Shown here: positions 1 through 10,295 of the stretch, piece by piece
Numbering within the stretch: position 1 is the first letter of the stretch
Layout of the letters: each line of letters starts with the position of its first letter
Assembly (NCBI GenBank): GCA_900541745.1
Contig: UQLA01000005.1
Location: 1 to 64,000 of the forward strand
DNA: 64,000 nt
Source of the DNA: an uncultured Collinsella sp.
GTDB lineage: Bacteria; Actinomycetota; Coriobacteriia; Coriobacteriales; Coriobacteriaceae
Reading direction: 5' to 3'
Translations under genes and position numbers: made by a program
The notes under the pieces: model-generated
What the model saw: the letters and a program-made list of their open reading frames with translations, nothing else
Told to the model about the DNA's origin: nothing
The model's database searches: none

Positions 1-16
1 AACAAATCCAAGTTAG

Positions 17-185
17 ACCATTTCAAATGGTTCGATGTCTGCCCGGATGCGACACTGAAGTAAGTGTCCATCCTCGCAGTATCCGGTTCTCAAGGTGCAC
101 GCCAGCGCCGGTTCCCGGTTCGACCGGGCCGCGCGGCAAGGAGATATATTGCCAGACCGGAGGGCCCCCGCGGGCGGGAATCTGG
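17..185. other. Dense cluster of hairpins, possible structured RNA
   Basis: No convincing protein gene lies in bases 1-282. Instead there is a run of inverted repeats: ACCATT/AATGGT at 17-31, CCGGAT (43-48) with ATCCGG (81-86) enclosing GCGA/TCGC and GACACT/AGTGTC, CCCGGT/ACCGGG at 114-128, GGCAA/TTGCC at 135-153, and CCAGA/TCTGG at 152-185. Such density over 170 bases is unusual and suggests a structured non-coding RNA or a long leader on either strand. I see no consensus of the riboswitches I know well (cobalamin, TPP, FMN, SAM). The identity and strand are open. Confidence 0.3.
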
Positions 186-282
186 TCGTACACATTTCCT
201 ACATATATTTAAAGCCAGCTTACGTTTGCCAGCCGTTCTCTACCGCTCACCGAGGGTCTCTTTATAGTGAAGCGTCATATGG

Positions 283-1683
283 CTAAAGCTGATAGGCTCC
301 CTTAGCCAAGGCACAGCCGGCATCGAGTAACTCATCGCGCTCCTCCACCGAGAACCCCTCGGCGTATACGCGAACCACCGGTTCGGTCCCGCTGGGGCGG
401 ATCAACAGCCAGGTGTCATCCTCGAATGCCAAACGTAAACCATCCATATGGCTTACAGCCTGCGGCGCCTTGCCGCAAATCGATTTGGGATTCATGCCAG
501 GAAGCAGCGTTCGCAGCGATTCAGCGTCTTCTGCCTCAAGGCGCAAATCGCGACGCCCATAGCTCGTCTTACCAAAACTGGCCTCGAGCTGATCGACCAA
601 AACGCCCAAGGGCGCGCCCGTCTTTGCCATAAGCTCACACAGAATCAGACAAGCAAGGATTCCATCACGCTCGGGCATATGCGCGGCGATGCCGATACCG
701 CCGGCCTCCTCACCTCCCATGAGGACGCCGCCCTTCTTCATCTCTGCAGCTATATATTTGAAACCGACCGGCTTAACGGTCACACGACAGCCAAGCGCCT
801 CAGCAATGCGGCGCACGAGCGTCGAGCACGAGAGATTGACGACGACACGCCCCTCCAAATTGCGGAATTGAACGAGGTCGCCCAAAACAAGCGCCATGAT
901 TTGATGCGGATGTATATATCTACCGCGTTCGTCGACCGCGCCGATACGATCGGCATCGCCGTCGGTCACCAGACCCGCGCACGCCCCGTCCTCGACAACC
1001 GCACGCTCGCAAGCGTCCACCCATGGCTCAACAGGGTCGGGGCAAATGTCCTCTTGATCGGACGACTGTCCGGCATGAATCTCGTGCACCTCGACGCCTA
1101 GCTCCCGCAGCAGGTCGGCAAGATATCCCTGAGCCGCGCCGCCCATGGGGTCAACTACCACCCGCAGGTGAGCGGCTCGAATGGCCTCGGCATCGACAAA
1201 CGACGCCACCGCCTGCATATAGTCAGGAATAATATCCGCGGTGCGATAGCTTTCCTCGATCCCCATCGGCTCGGGGGCCATGGCCTCTTCAAGCTCTTCG
1301 ATGACATCCTGATTGGCCGTCGAGCCATCTCCCATGCGTAGCTTAAGGCACAGATACCCCTGCGGATGATGGGACCCCGTCACCATGAGCGCACCGCAGG
1401 CCTCGCCGTCATACGCCGCCGCCCACGTGAGGGCGGGGGTCGGGACAGGCCGAGATGCGAGCACTGCGTCCAATCCGTGAGCCGCAAGCACGCCTGCCGC
1501 AAGTTCAGCGAACTCGCGCGCCTGCGGCCGGGTGTCGAACCCTATATATACCGTTTTGCCGGGATTGATCTTTTGCCACAACTCGCCGACGGCATCGGCA
1601 ATGCGGGCAACGTTGTCGGCGGTAAAGTCGTCGTCGACGCGAGCGCGCCAACCATCAGTTCCAAAATGAATTATCGCGCACAC
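283..1683 (-). CDS. Phosphoglucomutase/phosphomannomutase family protein
   Basis: Alpha-D-phosphohexomutase, which interconverts hexose 1- and 6-phosphates in the cytoplasm. The family motifs are in the right order: GTDGWR at the N-terminus, the phosphoserine loop in the form TGSHHP near residue 100 (instead of the commoner TASHNP), the metal-binding DGDADR near residue 240, the sugar-binding GGEEAGG loop, and the C-terminal phosphate-binding RPSGTEP. I chose the GTG at 1683 because GAGGTG lies 7 bases upstream; an ATG at 1743 is in frame but has no clear ribosome binding site. About 466 residues, normal for the family. The preferred substrate (glucose, mannose or glucosamine phosphate) cannot be read from the sequence. 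Confidence 0.88.
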   Translation of the reverse strand: MCAIIHFGTDGWRARVDDDFTADNVARIADAVGELWQKINPGKTVYIGFDTRPQAREFAELAAGVLAAHGLDAVLASRPVPTPALTWAAAYDGEACGALMVTGSHHPQGYLCLKLRMGDGSTANQDVIEELEEAMAPEPMGIEESYRTADIIPDYMQAVASFVDAEAIRAAHLRVVVDPMGGAAQGYLADLLRELGVEVHEIHAGQSSDQEDICPDPVEPWVDACERAVVEDGACAGLVTDGDADRIGAVDERGRYIHPHQIMALVLGDLVQFRNLEGRVVVNLSCSTLVRRIAEALGCRVTVKPVGFKYIAAEMKKGGVLMGGEEAGGIGIAAHMPERDGILACLILCELMAKTGAPLGVLVDQLEASFGKTSYGRRDLRLEAEDAESLRTLLPGMNPKSICGKAPQAVSHMDGLRLAFEDDTWLLIRPSGTEPVVRVYAEGFSVEERDELLDAGCALAKGAYQL

Positions 1684-1806
1684 GCGCAGACACCTCACAG
1701 TGTTTGGATCATGGTACGCATGGGGTATACCCGCAACGCACACCTAGCAACCTGCCAAAATCGTCATTCACCATTTGGGCAAACGCTACCGACGATGTGC
1801 AGGCAA

Positions 1807-1838
1807 TAAAAAACCGCCCCGTATGGAGCGGTTTCGAC
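1807..1838 (-). terminator. Intrinsic terminator of the homocysteine methyltransferase gene
   Basis: Read on the minus strand, AACCGCTCC and GGGGCGGTT form a stem around a 4-base loop, followed at once by six T. It starts just after the stop codon of the methyltransferase gene, so it ends the regulator-methyltransferase transcript. Confidence 0.85.
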
Positions 1839-1840
1839 CT

Positions 1841-2734
1841 TTATATATCGAGTGCCTCGGCCATCGCCGCCGTGGTGATCGCCGTGGTTCCACAGCAACT
1901 GCCCACCATTGCGGCACCGGCATGCTTCCATTGGATGCAAGCGCGCGCGAAGGCTTCGGGGTTCTCGCGCCACACAGGGCCATCCTGAGTTTGGACCGGA
2001 TCGCCCACGTTGGGACGTACCGTGACGGGCGTAGTCGCCGATGCAACCATCCTGGGCACTGCCACGTTCGCGGCCGCAAGTGAACAGCAGTTAACGCCAA
2101 CCGAGTTTGCGCCGTGCTTTTCGGCGTACAAAACGGCAGCCTCGATGTTGAGGCCATCGCCTAGCAGGTCGCCTTTATCGTCAACGACAAAACTTACCAA
2201 AACAGGCATGCCATCGGCAGCATCTTGGGCGCCGGCAAGCATGGGCTGCAGATTACGGATAGACGTCACCGTCTCGATCAGCAGACCGTCAACACCAGCA
2301 TTGAGCAGGGCGTATGCCTGCTCTCGCGAAATGCCTCGGATTTCGCGATACTCGGCAGAGTCTTCAGCAAACCACTCAATGCCAATCGGGCCCATCGAGC
2401 CCAGCAGCAGCTGAGGGTGCGCCTGGCGCGCATCATCGACGGCACCGCGATTGACCTCAGCCACGGACGGCGTAATCTGATCTTGCTTGAGGGCATAGCT
2501 TGATGCCTGAAAGGTATTGGTAATGAGCACCTGCGCACCGGCGGCGACATACAGGCGATGGATACGAGAAACAGTCTGCGGCTCGGCAAGGTTCCAAAAC
2601 GCCGGTGGGATGTCGGCGGCATCGTATTCACTCATCAGCACGCTGCCCATGGGGCCCTGCGTCAACAGGGTCTCGCTCGACATGCGGCGCATAAGTTCCT
2701 CGCCGCCGGGACGGTTGTAATAACTCGTATCCAT
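1841..2734 (-). CDS. Homocysteine S-methyltransferase family protein
   Basis: Zinc-dependent methyltransferase of the betaine-homocysteine methyltransferase/MmuM type, expected to transfer a methyl group from a donor such as S-methylmethionine or a betaine to homocysteine, giving methionine. The zinc ligands are visible as GVNCCS and GSCCGT in the second half, and the N-terminal GPMGS loop matches the barrel entry. 297 residues, about the usual length. The start is uncertain: the first ATG (2734) has no well-spaced Shine-Dalgarno, whereas an in-frame ATG at 2692 has GAGGA 5 bases upstream. It follows the DtxR-like gene by 12 bases, so the two are probably co-transcribed. The methyl donor is not known. 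Confidence 0.85.
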   Translation of the reverse strand: MDTSYYNRPGGEELMRRMSSETLLTQGPMGSVLMSEYDAADIPPAFWNLAEPQTVSRIHRLYVAAGAQVLITNTFQASSYALKQDQITPSVAEVNRGAVDDARQAHPQLLLGSMGPIGIEWFAEDSAEYREIRGISREQAYALLNAGVDGLLIETVTSIRNLQPMLAGAQDAADGMPVLVSFVVDDKGDLLGDGLNIEAAVLYAEKHGANSVGVNCCSLAAANVAVPRMVASATTPVTVRPNVGDPVQTQDGPVWRENPEAFARACIQWKHAGAAMVGSCCGTTAITTAAMAEALDI

Positions 2735-2746
2735 ATGTGTGTTTCG

Positions 2747-3169
2747 CTATTCCTCGACGCTGATTCCCTGTTTTTCGAGATAGGCGAGCCAGCGGCTCAT
2801 CGTGTCCTCGGAAAGCGCATGTTCCATCATGCACGCCTCGGAATCGGCCCGCTCAAAATCGACGCCGAGCTCCTGGACCAAAAACGTGCGGATAAGGCGA
2901 TGACGGTACCAGATAGCCGTGCCGACCTCGCGACCACGGTCGGTCAGGATGACCTTGCCGTAATGCGATTGCTCGACAAGCTCGGACGCCTTAAGCGCCG
3001 AAACTGCCTTATTGACCGATGCCTTGGAGACACCGAGACGCTGCGCGATGTCGACCGATCGCACGCCATTGGTCTCTCCTTCTTCGTTTTCGATGCGAAC
3101 CATGCACTCCAAGTAGTCTTCGTTCGCCACTGTTAGGTGCAGCTCGCGCGAGCTATTTGTCGTATCCAT
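2747..3169 (-). CDS. DtxR/MntR-family metal-dependent transcriptional regulator
   Basis: A 140-residue protein with an N-terminal winged helix (DYLECMVRI, then a recognition helix around GVSKASVNKAVSALK) and a dimerisation/metal-binding half including YRHRLIRTFL and CMMEHALSED. It is the length of MntR-type proteins, lacking the SH3-like third domain of full DtxR. Such proteins repress manganese or iron uptake genes when loaded with metal. ATG start with GGAAGG just upstream. It is divergent from pepT and lies upstream of a methyltransferase gene; a perfect palindrome in the divergent promoter region is a plausible operator. The metal and the targets are inferred only. Confidence 0.85.
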   Translation of the reverse strand: MDTTNSSRELHLTVANEDYLECMVRIENEEGETNGVRSVDIAQRLGVSKASVNKAVSALKASELVEQSHYGKVILTDRGREVGTAIWYRHRLIRTFLVQELGVDFERADSEACMMEHALSEDTMSRWLAYLEKQGISVEE

Positions 3170-3222
3170 GACCTTCCGTCCCTTCTGCGTTCAAAGGCTG
3201 ATTCTACCCCATCCGCCCGTCG

Positions 3223-3242
3223 CGGTATGCTGTGGCATACCG
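3223..3242. promoter_or_regulatory. Perfect 20-bp palindrome between regulator and pepT
   Basis: CGGTATGC, TGTG, GCATACCG: two perfect 8-base arms around 4 bases, in the 120-base divergent intergenic region. No T-run follows, so an operator is more likely than a terminator. The neighbouring DtxR-like protein is the obvious candidate ligand, but the sequence does not match the textbook MntR or IdeR boxes. Confidence 0.5.
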
Positions 3243-3289
3243 TGCTAGAGTTCTTGTTGCACACGACGACCAAGATTGGAGCGGTCTTT

Positions 3290-4537
3290 ATGGAAAACAA
3301 CACCACGAACCCCGACGTCCTTGAGCGCTTTTTGCGCTACGTCCAAATCAACACGCAATCCGAGGATGCAAACTGCGACCAGGTGCCTTCGAGCAACGTT
3401 CAGTTTGACCTTGCTAATGTACTGGCCGAGGAGCTGCGCGAGCTCGGCGCGGCCGATGCCCATGTGACCGAGCATGCCTACGTCTGCGCGCATATTCCTG
3501 CGAGCGCGGGCGCGGAGGACAAGCCCGCCCTGGGCCTGATCGCACACCTCGACACCACCGAGGTTGCGCCGGGCGCCGGCGTGAAGCCGCACATTGTGCG
3601 CTACGAAGGCGGCGATCTGGTCTGCGGTACCGTTGACGGCAAGCCCGTGGCCATGAGCACCGCCAAGCTTCCCGCCCTGAACGACCTTGTGGGTGAGGAC
3701 TTGGTCTGCAGTGACGGCACCACGCTGCTGGGCGCCGACGACAAGGCCGGTGTCGCCGAGATCATGGCGCTTGTCGCGCGTATCGCTCAGGACCCCTCGC
3801 TGCCCCACCCCGCACTCGGCATTTGTTTTTGCCCGGACGAAGAAATCGGTCACGGCGCCGAACTGTTGGACATCGAGGCCTTCGGCTGCAAGTACGCCTA
3901 CACGGTCGACGGCGGTCCCATTGGCGAGCTGGAGTGGGAGTGCTTTAACGCCGCCGAGGCAACCGTTCACTTTGAGGGCCAGTCCATCCATCCCGGTGAC
4001 GCCAAGGGCCGCATGGTCAACGCGGGCAATCTGTTCTGCGACTTTAGCGCGCTGCTCCCTTATGCGCAGCGCCCGGAATACACCGAGGGCTACGAGGGCT
4101 TCTATCATCTTGAGGGCGTGTCTGCAACCGTCGACCACGCCACGGCGCGCTATATCGTTCGCGACCACGACGCGGCAAAGTTCCAGCAGAAGCTCGCGCT
4201 GATTGATTCCGCCGCAGCCCTGCTCAACCAGCGCCTGGGCGATGAACGCGTGACGGTCGAAATCAAGCAGCAGTACCGCAACATGGCCGAGATCGTGCGT
4301 GACTATCCCGAGCTTATCGATGTCGCCAAGGAAGCCTACCTTGCCTGCGGCATTGAGCCCCAGGTACTGCCGATTCGCGGTGGTACCGACGGTGCGCAGC
4401 TGTCGTTCCGCGGCCTGCCCTGCCCCAACCTTTCCACGGGCGGCTACTGCTACCACGGCGTTAACGAGTTTGTCCCGGTCAGCTCGCTCGTCAAGATGAC
4501 CGACGTCCTCCAGGAACTCGTCGCTCGTTTCGCATAA
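3290..4537 (+). CDS. pepT: Peptidase T (tripeptide aminopeptidase)
   Basis: M20B zinc peptidase that removes the N-terminal residue from tripeptides in the cytoplasm. Visible motifs: AHLDT (first zinc histidine and aspartate), LLGADDKAG (bridging aspartate), CFCPDEEIG (catalytic glutamate pair) and the C-terminal RGGTDGAQLS loop. About 415 residues from the ATG at 3290, the usual PepT length; GGAG lies 8 bases upstream. The reading frame is open back to 3137 but that extension overlaps the divergent regulator and has no ribosome binding site. It is a single-gene transcript ending in the strong hairpin at 4564. Confidence 0.93.
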   Translation: MENNTTNPDVLERFLRYVQINTQSEDANCDQVPSSNVQFDLANVLAEELRELGAADAHVTEHAYVCAHIPASAGAEDKPALGLIAHLDTTEVAPGAGVKPHIVRYEGGDLVCGTVDGKPVAMSTAKLPALNDLVGEDLVCSDGTTLLGADDKAGVAEIMALVARIAQDPSLPHPALGICFCPDEEIGHGAELLDIEAFGCKYAYTVDGGPIGELEWECFNAAEATVHFEGQSIHPGDAKGRMVNAGNLFCDFSALLPYAQRPEYTEGYEGFYHLEGVSATVDHATARYIVRDHDAAKFQQKLALIDSAAALLNQRLGDERVTVEIKQQYRNMAEIVRDYPELIDVAKEAYLACGIEPQVLPIRGGTDGAQLSFRGLPCPNLSTGGYCYHGVNEFVPVSSLVKMTDVLQELVARFA

Positions 4538-4563
4538 GCCTGGCTGCACCACCCCAAAAGACG

Positions 4564-4602
4564 AATCGCCCCGTCCTCACCAGAGAACGGGGCGATTTTT
4601 TG
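4564..4602 (+). terminator. Intrinsic terminator after pepT
   Basis: AATCGCCCCGT pairs with ACGGGGCGATT and is followed by a T-run, 27 bases after the pepT stop. Confidence 0.9.
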
Positions 4603-4612
4603 CTGCAATGAG

Positions 4613-4746
4613 GACAGGTTGACGCGCGCCAGCCTCTTGACGCAAGGAGTGTCCCCAACTGCCGGCACAAAAGGAACGTCCCCAAGTGCCAAATGCCGCA
4701 AGAGTGTCCCCCTTGACTAGTCGTTTAAGAACGTCCCCAATGACTA
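4613..4746. repeat. Dispersed GTCCCC repeat cluster
   Basis: Several short units of the form AAGGAGTGTCCCCAA, AAGGAACGTCCCCAA and TTTAAGAACGTCCCCAA sit next to TGCCGGCAC and GACTAGTCG. The same units recur near 20253, 21918, 26500 and 43424, always between genes. They resemble REP-type palindromic repeats; none encodes protein. Confidence 0.7.
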
Positions 4747-4784
4747 CCACTACACAGCATCGCAGGTTGAGCCAACGTCAGCGA

Positions 4785-4923
4785 GCGCCGCCCAAGGCGG
4801 ACAAGTTGGCATGAAAAAGGCGGGGCATTGACCTTCTGGTCATGCCCTGCCTTTTGAATGACAAATTGTCGCCTTGGGCGGTGCGCAGCGTCGGCCGGTC
4901 CGCCGTTCGGTAGAACGGCGGAA
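4785..4923 (-). repeat. Terminator-like repeat element, copy 1
   Basis: Nested palindrome. An inner hairpin pairs AAAAGGCGGGGCAT with ATGCCCTGCCTTTT around a GACC/GGTC core, outer arms pair GCCGCCCAAGGCG with CGCCTTGGGCGG, and a separate TCCGCCGTT/AACGGCGGA hairpin touches the stop codon of the LCP gene. Close copies lie at 20462-20592 and 26553-26672, a divergent one at 47900-47985. In each case it lies directly downstream of a gene in the same orientation relative to transcription, and the inner hairpin is followed by a T-run, so it probably acts as a terminator. Confidence 0.75.
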
Positions 4924-6147
4924 CTAGTAGGAGTAGCCGTTGCCGTCGCCGGTGGGCTCTTCGTAGTAGTCCGAATCGCTCGAATCGCTTGAGTCATCGG
5001 AATCGTCAGAGCTGACCGATGAGGTTGCGGTGCCGTTGGCGTAATCGTCGGACGTGTTGTTGTTCAGGTCGCCGATCGTAGAGCTGGAGCCATCGGACTG
5101 GCCCATGGTATTGGGGCCCTTGGGATCCTTACCAGCGTCGACGCGCTCCATCATTTCCTTGAGCTCGTCCTCGTAGACAAAGACGTAGCTCACACCATCA
5201 ATCATGGTGCTGTCATCGGCATACGAAGGCAAGTTGGCCGAATAGATGCCGTCAACATCCATGCCGCGCATGGCATTGACCGTAGAGACGATGTCCTGAA
5301 CGCTCATATCGGTCACGAGCATGTCGGACAGCGAATTGACGAGGTCGAAGACCTTGGTGGCATCGAAGTTGTTGAGGATCTGGTTGGCAAGGGCGCCAAG
5401 TACCTGACGCTGGTGGCGCATACGCGTGTAGTCGCCATCGGCATAGATGTAGCGGCAGCGGGCATAGGTAAGGGCGGTTGCGCCATCCATGTGCTGCTGA
5501 CCGGCGGTGATCTTAATGTCGAGGTGCTCAGGGTCATCAACGTCATCGGTCGCGTTGATGTCGATGCCGCCGACCGAGTCGATGAGCGACTGCATGCCAT
5601 CGAAGCTGACCTCGGCATAGTGCGAAATCTGCACGCCGCACAGTTCGTTGACCACCTGGACCATGGCCTCGGCGCCGCCGTAGGTGTGGCAGGCGTTGAT
5701 CTTCATGGTCGAACCGTTGTAGACGACCTTGGTATCACGCGGAATGGAGATGAGCGTCGCCTGCTTTTGCGTGGGATCGATACGCGCCAGGATAATCGAG
5801 TCGGCGCGATACGTATCCTCGCCCGGGCGACCGTCAGTGCCAAGGAGTAGCACGTAGAACGGGTCCTTTGCCTCGTCGGTATCAACCAGGATCTGGCGCA
5901 GGTTGTCGGTAATGACATTGGAATCGCCGAGCTTGCCCATAATGGTGGCAAACCACAGGCCGGCGGCAGTCGTAGCGCTCAACAGCACACCGAGCACAGC
6001 AATGAGCGCGACGCGGCGAACCGTATGACCGCGACGGCGCTGACGGGCGCGCTCGGAATAGCGGGCAACGTTATCGCGGCTATAGATTTTTGCCTGAGCG
6101 CCGGTCGAAGGTCTTCGAGATTCCGTAATGGGCTTTTTCTTAAACAT
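4924..6147 (-). CDS. LytR-CpsA-Psr (LCP) family protein
   Basis: Membrane-anchored phosphotransferase expected to attach polymers such as teichoic acid-like glycans or capsule to peptidoglycan, working outside the cell. Basic cytoplasmic N-terminus, one membrane segment near residues 45-68, then the LCP domain with LLLGTDGRPGED, ARIDP and SIPRDTKV, and the later ALTYARCR and RMRHQRQVL arginine motifs that bind the polyprenyl phosphate. The C-terminal 60 residues are a low-complexity Ser/Asp tail. ATG at 6147 is preferred (AGG 6 bases upstream) over the TTG at 6153. It follows murA by 12 bases, fitting a cell-wall operon. Confidence 0.88.
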   Translation of the reverse strand: MFKKKPITESRRPSTGAQAKIYSRDNVARYSERARQRRRGHTVRRVALIAVLGVLLSATTAAGLWFATIMGKLGDSNVITDNLRQILVDTDEAKDPFYVLLLGTDGRPGEDTYRADSIILARIDPTQKQATLISIPRDTKVVYNGSTMKINACHTYGGAEAMVQVVNELCGVQISHYAEVSFDGMQSLIDSVGGIDINATDDVDDPEHLDIKITAGQQHMDGATALTYARCRYIYADGDYTRMRHQRQVLGALANQILNNFDATKVFDLVNSLSDMLVTDMSVQDIVSTVNAMRGMDVDGIYSANLPSYADDSTMIDGVSYVFVYEDELKEMMERVDAGKDPKGPNTMGQSDGSSSTIGDLNNNTSDDYANGTATSSVSSDDSDDSSDSSDSDYYEEPTGDGNGYSY

Positions 6148-6159
6148 AGGCAACCTGCA

Positions 6160-7443
6160 TTAGTAGATGACGGGATCGGGAACAGTAGCGTGCTCGACAT
6201 GAGCGCCAAGCGCCTGCAGCTTTTCAACAAACTGCTCGTAGCCGCGCTTAATGTGATGGATGGCCGAGACCTCGGTCGTGCCGTCGGCAATTAGGCCGGC
6301 AACGACGAGTGCCGCGCCACCACGAAGATCCGGTGAGGTTACCTGAGCGCCGGAGAAGCCCTTGACGCCGTGAATCATAGCGTGATGGCTCTCGATGCGA
6401 ATATCGGCGCCCATGCGCACCAGCTCGGATGCAAACATAAAGCGATTCTCGAAGATGTTCTCGGTGATAACGGAGCTGCCGTCGGCCAGGGCGGAGAGCA
6501 CCATGATCTGCGCCTGCATGTCCGTGGGGAACCCGGGGAACGGAAGCGTCTGGATGTCGACCGGTTTGATACGCTCGGCACGGTTCACATGGACGCCATC
6601 CTCGACGCGCTCGCAGTCAATACCCATGAGCTCCATCTTCTTGAGCACCATGCCCAAGTGAATGGGGCAAAAGCCCGTGACATCGACACCGCGATCGTCG
6701 GCCATCAACGCACCGGCAACGATAAAGGTACCGGCCTCGATACGGTCGCCCACCACGCGATGGGTAACGGGATGCAGCTCTTCCACGCCCTCGATGGTCA
6801 CGACAGGCGTACCGGCGCCGACAATCTTGGCGCCCATCTCGTTGAGCATGTTGGCGAGATCGACGATCTCGGGCTCACGGGCGGCATTATCGATAACCGT
6901 GGTACCCTGCGCGCGCACGGAGGCCATGATGAGGTTCTCGGTCGCACCGACACTGGCAAACTCGAGCGTGACGGTGGTACCGTGCAGGCCCTGGGGCGCG
7001 TTGGCGTTGATATAGCCGTGGGCGGTATCGAACTCAACGCCCAAGGCCTCAAGACCCAAGATATGCATGTCGATCTTGCGAGCGCCCAGGTTGCAGCCGC
7101 CGGGCATGGCGATCTTGGCGCGATGGAAACGGCCCAGCAGGGGTCCCATGACGGCGGTGGAAGCACGCATCTTAGCGACGAGCTCATAGGGAGCCTCCCA
7201 GGAATCGACCTGGGAGGTATCGATCTCGAGCGTGTGCTCGTCGATAACATCAATCGTGGCACCCATACCCTTGAGCACCTTGCCCATCACGTGGACATCG
7301 GAAATATCAGGCACGTTCTGCAGCGTCGTCTTGCCCGGCGCCAGAAGCGTTGCCGCCATAAGTTTGAGCGCGGAGTTCTTGGCACCCGAAACAGGCACGG
7401 AACCTCCGATGGCGTGGCCACCCTCAACGCGGATAATATCCAA
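6160..7443 (-). CDS. murA: UDP-N-acetylglucosamine 1-carboxyvinyltransferase
   Basis: First committed step of peptidoglycan synthesis: adds enolpyruvate from PEP to UDP-GlcNAc in the cytoplasm. The fosfomycin-target cysteine is present in AMPGGCNLGAR, and the SGAKNSALK start and FPTDMQAQ segment are typical. 427 residues, normal length. It starts with TTG at 7443, with GAAAGGG 7 bases upstream. It lies downstream of the ATP synthase operon but is separated from atpC by a terminator hairpin at 7456-7495, and is followed closely by an LCP gene. Confidence 0.95.
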   Translation of the reverse strand: MDIIRVEGGHAIGGSVPVSGAKNSALKLMAATLLAPGKTTLQNVPDISDVHVMGKVLKGMGATIDVIDEHTLEIDTSQVDSWEAPYELVAKMRASTAVMGPLLGRFHRAKIAMPGGCNLGARKIDMHILGLEALGVEFDTAHGYINANAPQGLHGTTVTLEFASVGATENLIMASVRAQGTTVIDNAAREPEIVDLANMLNEMGAKIVGAGTPVVTIEGVEELHPVTHRVVGDRIEAGTFIVAGALMADDRGVDVTGFCPIHLGMVLKKMELMGIDCERVEDGVHVNRAERIKPVDIQTLPFPGFPTDMQAQIMVLSALADGSSVITENIFENRFMFASELVRMGADIRIESHHAMIHGVKGFSGAQVTSPDLRGGAALVVAGLIADGTTEVSAIHHIKRGYEQFVEKLQALGAHVEHATVPDPVIY

Positions 7444-7455
7444 GGTCTACCCTTT

Positions 7456-7495
7456 CAAAAAGCATGCCCGGGGTGGCTGGGCCATCCCGGGCATG
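7456..7495 (-). terminator. Intrinsic terminator between atpC and murA
   Basis: On the minus strand CATGCCCGGG and CCCGGGCATG pair around 13 bases and are followed by CTTTTTG. The T-run ends only a few bases before the murA ribosome binding site, so readthrough would couple murA to the ATP synthase operon. Confidence 0.8.
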
Positions 7496-7531
7496 ATGTG
7501 TTCGCAAATGGTCGAACGCTAAAACGTCTGA

Positions 7532-7924
7532 CTATTGGGCAAGCTTGAGCTTACACCATGCGATTTCATTATAGAGGTAGGCGCGGCGTGCATCATCCTC
7601 CGACAAATTACCCAGCTTCTCTTCAAAACCTTGAATATCAGCTTTAACCTTGTCGGCGTCGACGGTCGCCAAATCGCAAGCGCGCTCGGCGAGGACGGTC
7701 ACGACATCGTCCGCAACCTGGGCATAGCCGCCGGCCACGGCAAACGTGTGGTCGACAGTGCCCATGGCCTTATCGGAAACGCGAACGTAACCGCGGTCGA
7801 TCGTGCAGATTTCGCTGGAGTGAGCAGGCAGAACGCCAAACTCGCCATCCGTGGACGGAATCGACACAAACGCAGCGTCGCCCTCATAGGCGCAGCTCAC
7901 GGGGCACACGATGCGGATACGCAT
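7532..7924 (-). CDS. atpC: F0F1 ATP synthase subunit epsilon
   Basis: Central-stalk subunit that couples rotation and can inhibit ATP hydrolysis. 130 residues with the N-terminal beta-sandwich signature (TDGEFGVLPAHS) and a C-terminal helical hairpin. ATG at 7924, 3 bases after the atpD stop. It is the last gene of the atp operon; the terminator at 7456 follows. Confidence 0.95.
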   Translation of the reverse strand: MRIRIVCPVSCAYEGDAAFVSIPSTDGEFGVLPAHSSEICTIDRGYVRVSDKAMGTVDHTFAVAGGYAQVADDVVTVLAERACDLATVDADKVKADIQGFEEKLGNLSEDDARRAYLYNEIAWCKLKLAQ

Positions 7925-7927
7925 AAC

Positions 7928-10290
<2,363 letters not shown>

Positions 10291-10295
10291 AGGGC

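Noticed and set aside
111..128. tRNA T-arm-like GGTTCGACC
   Set aside because: The stem-loop has a 3-base loop and no acceptor, D or anticodon arms can be built around it.
3137..3289. N-terminal extension of pepT
   Set aside because: It overlaps the divergent regulator, lacks a ribosome binding site, and the ATG at 3290 gives the standard PepT length.
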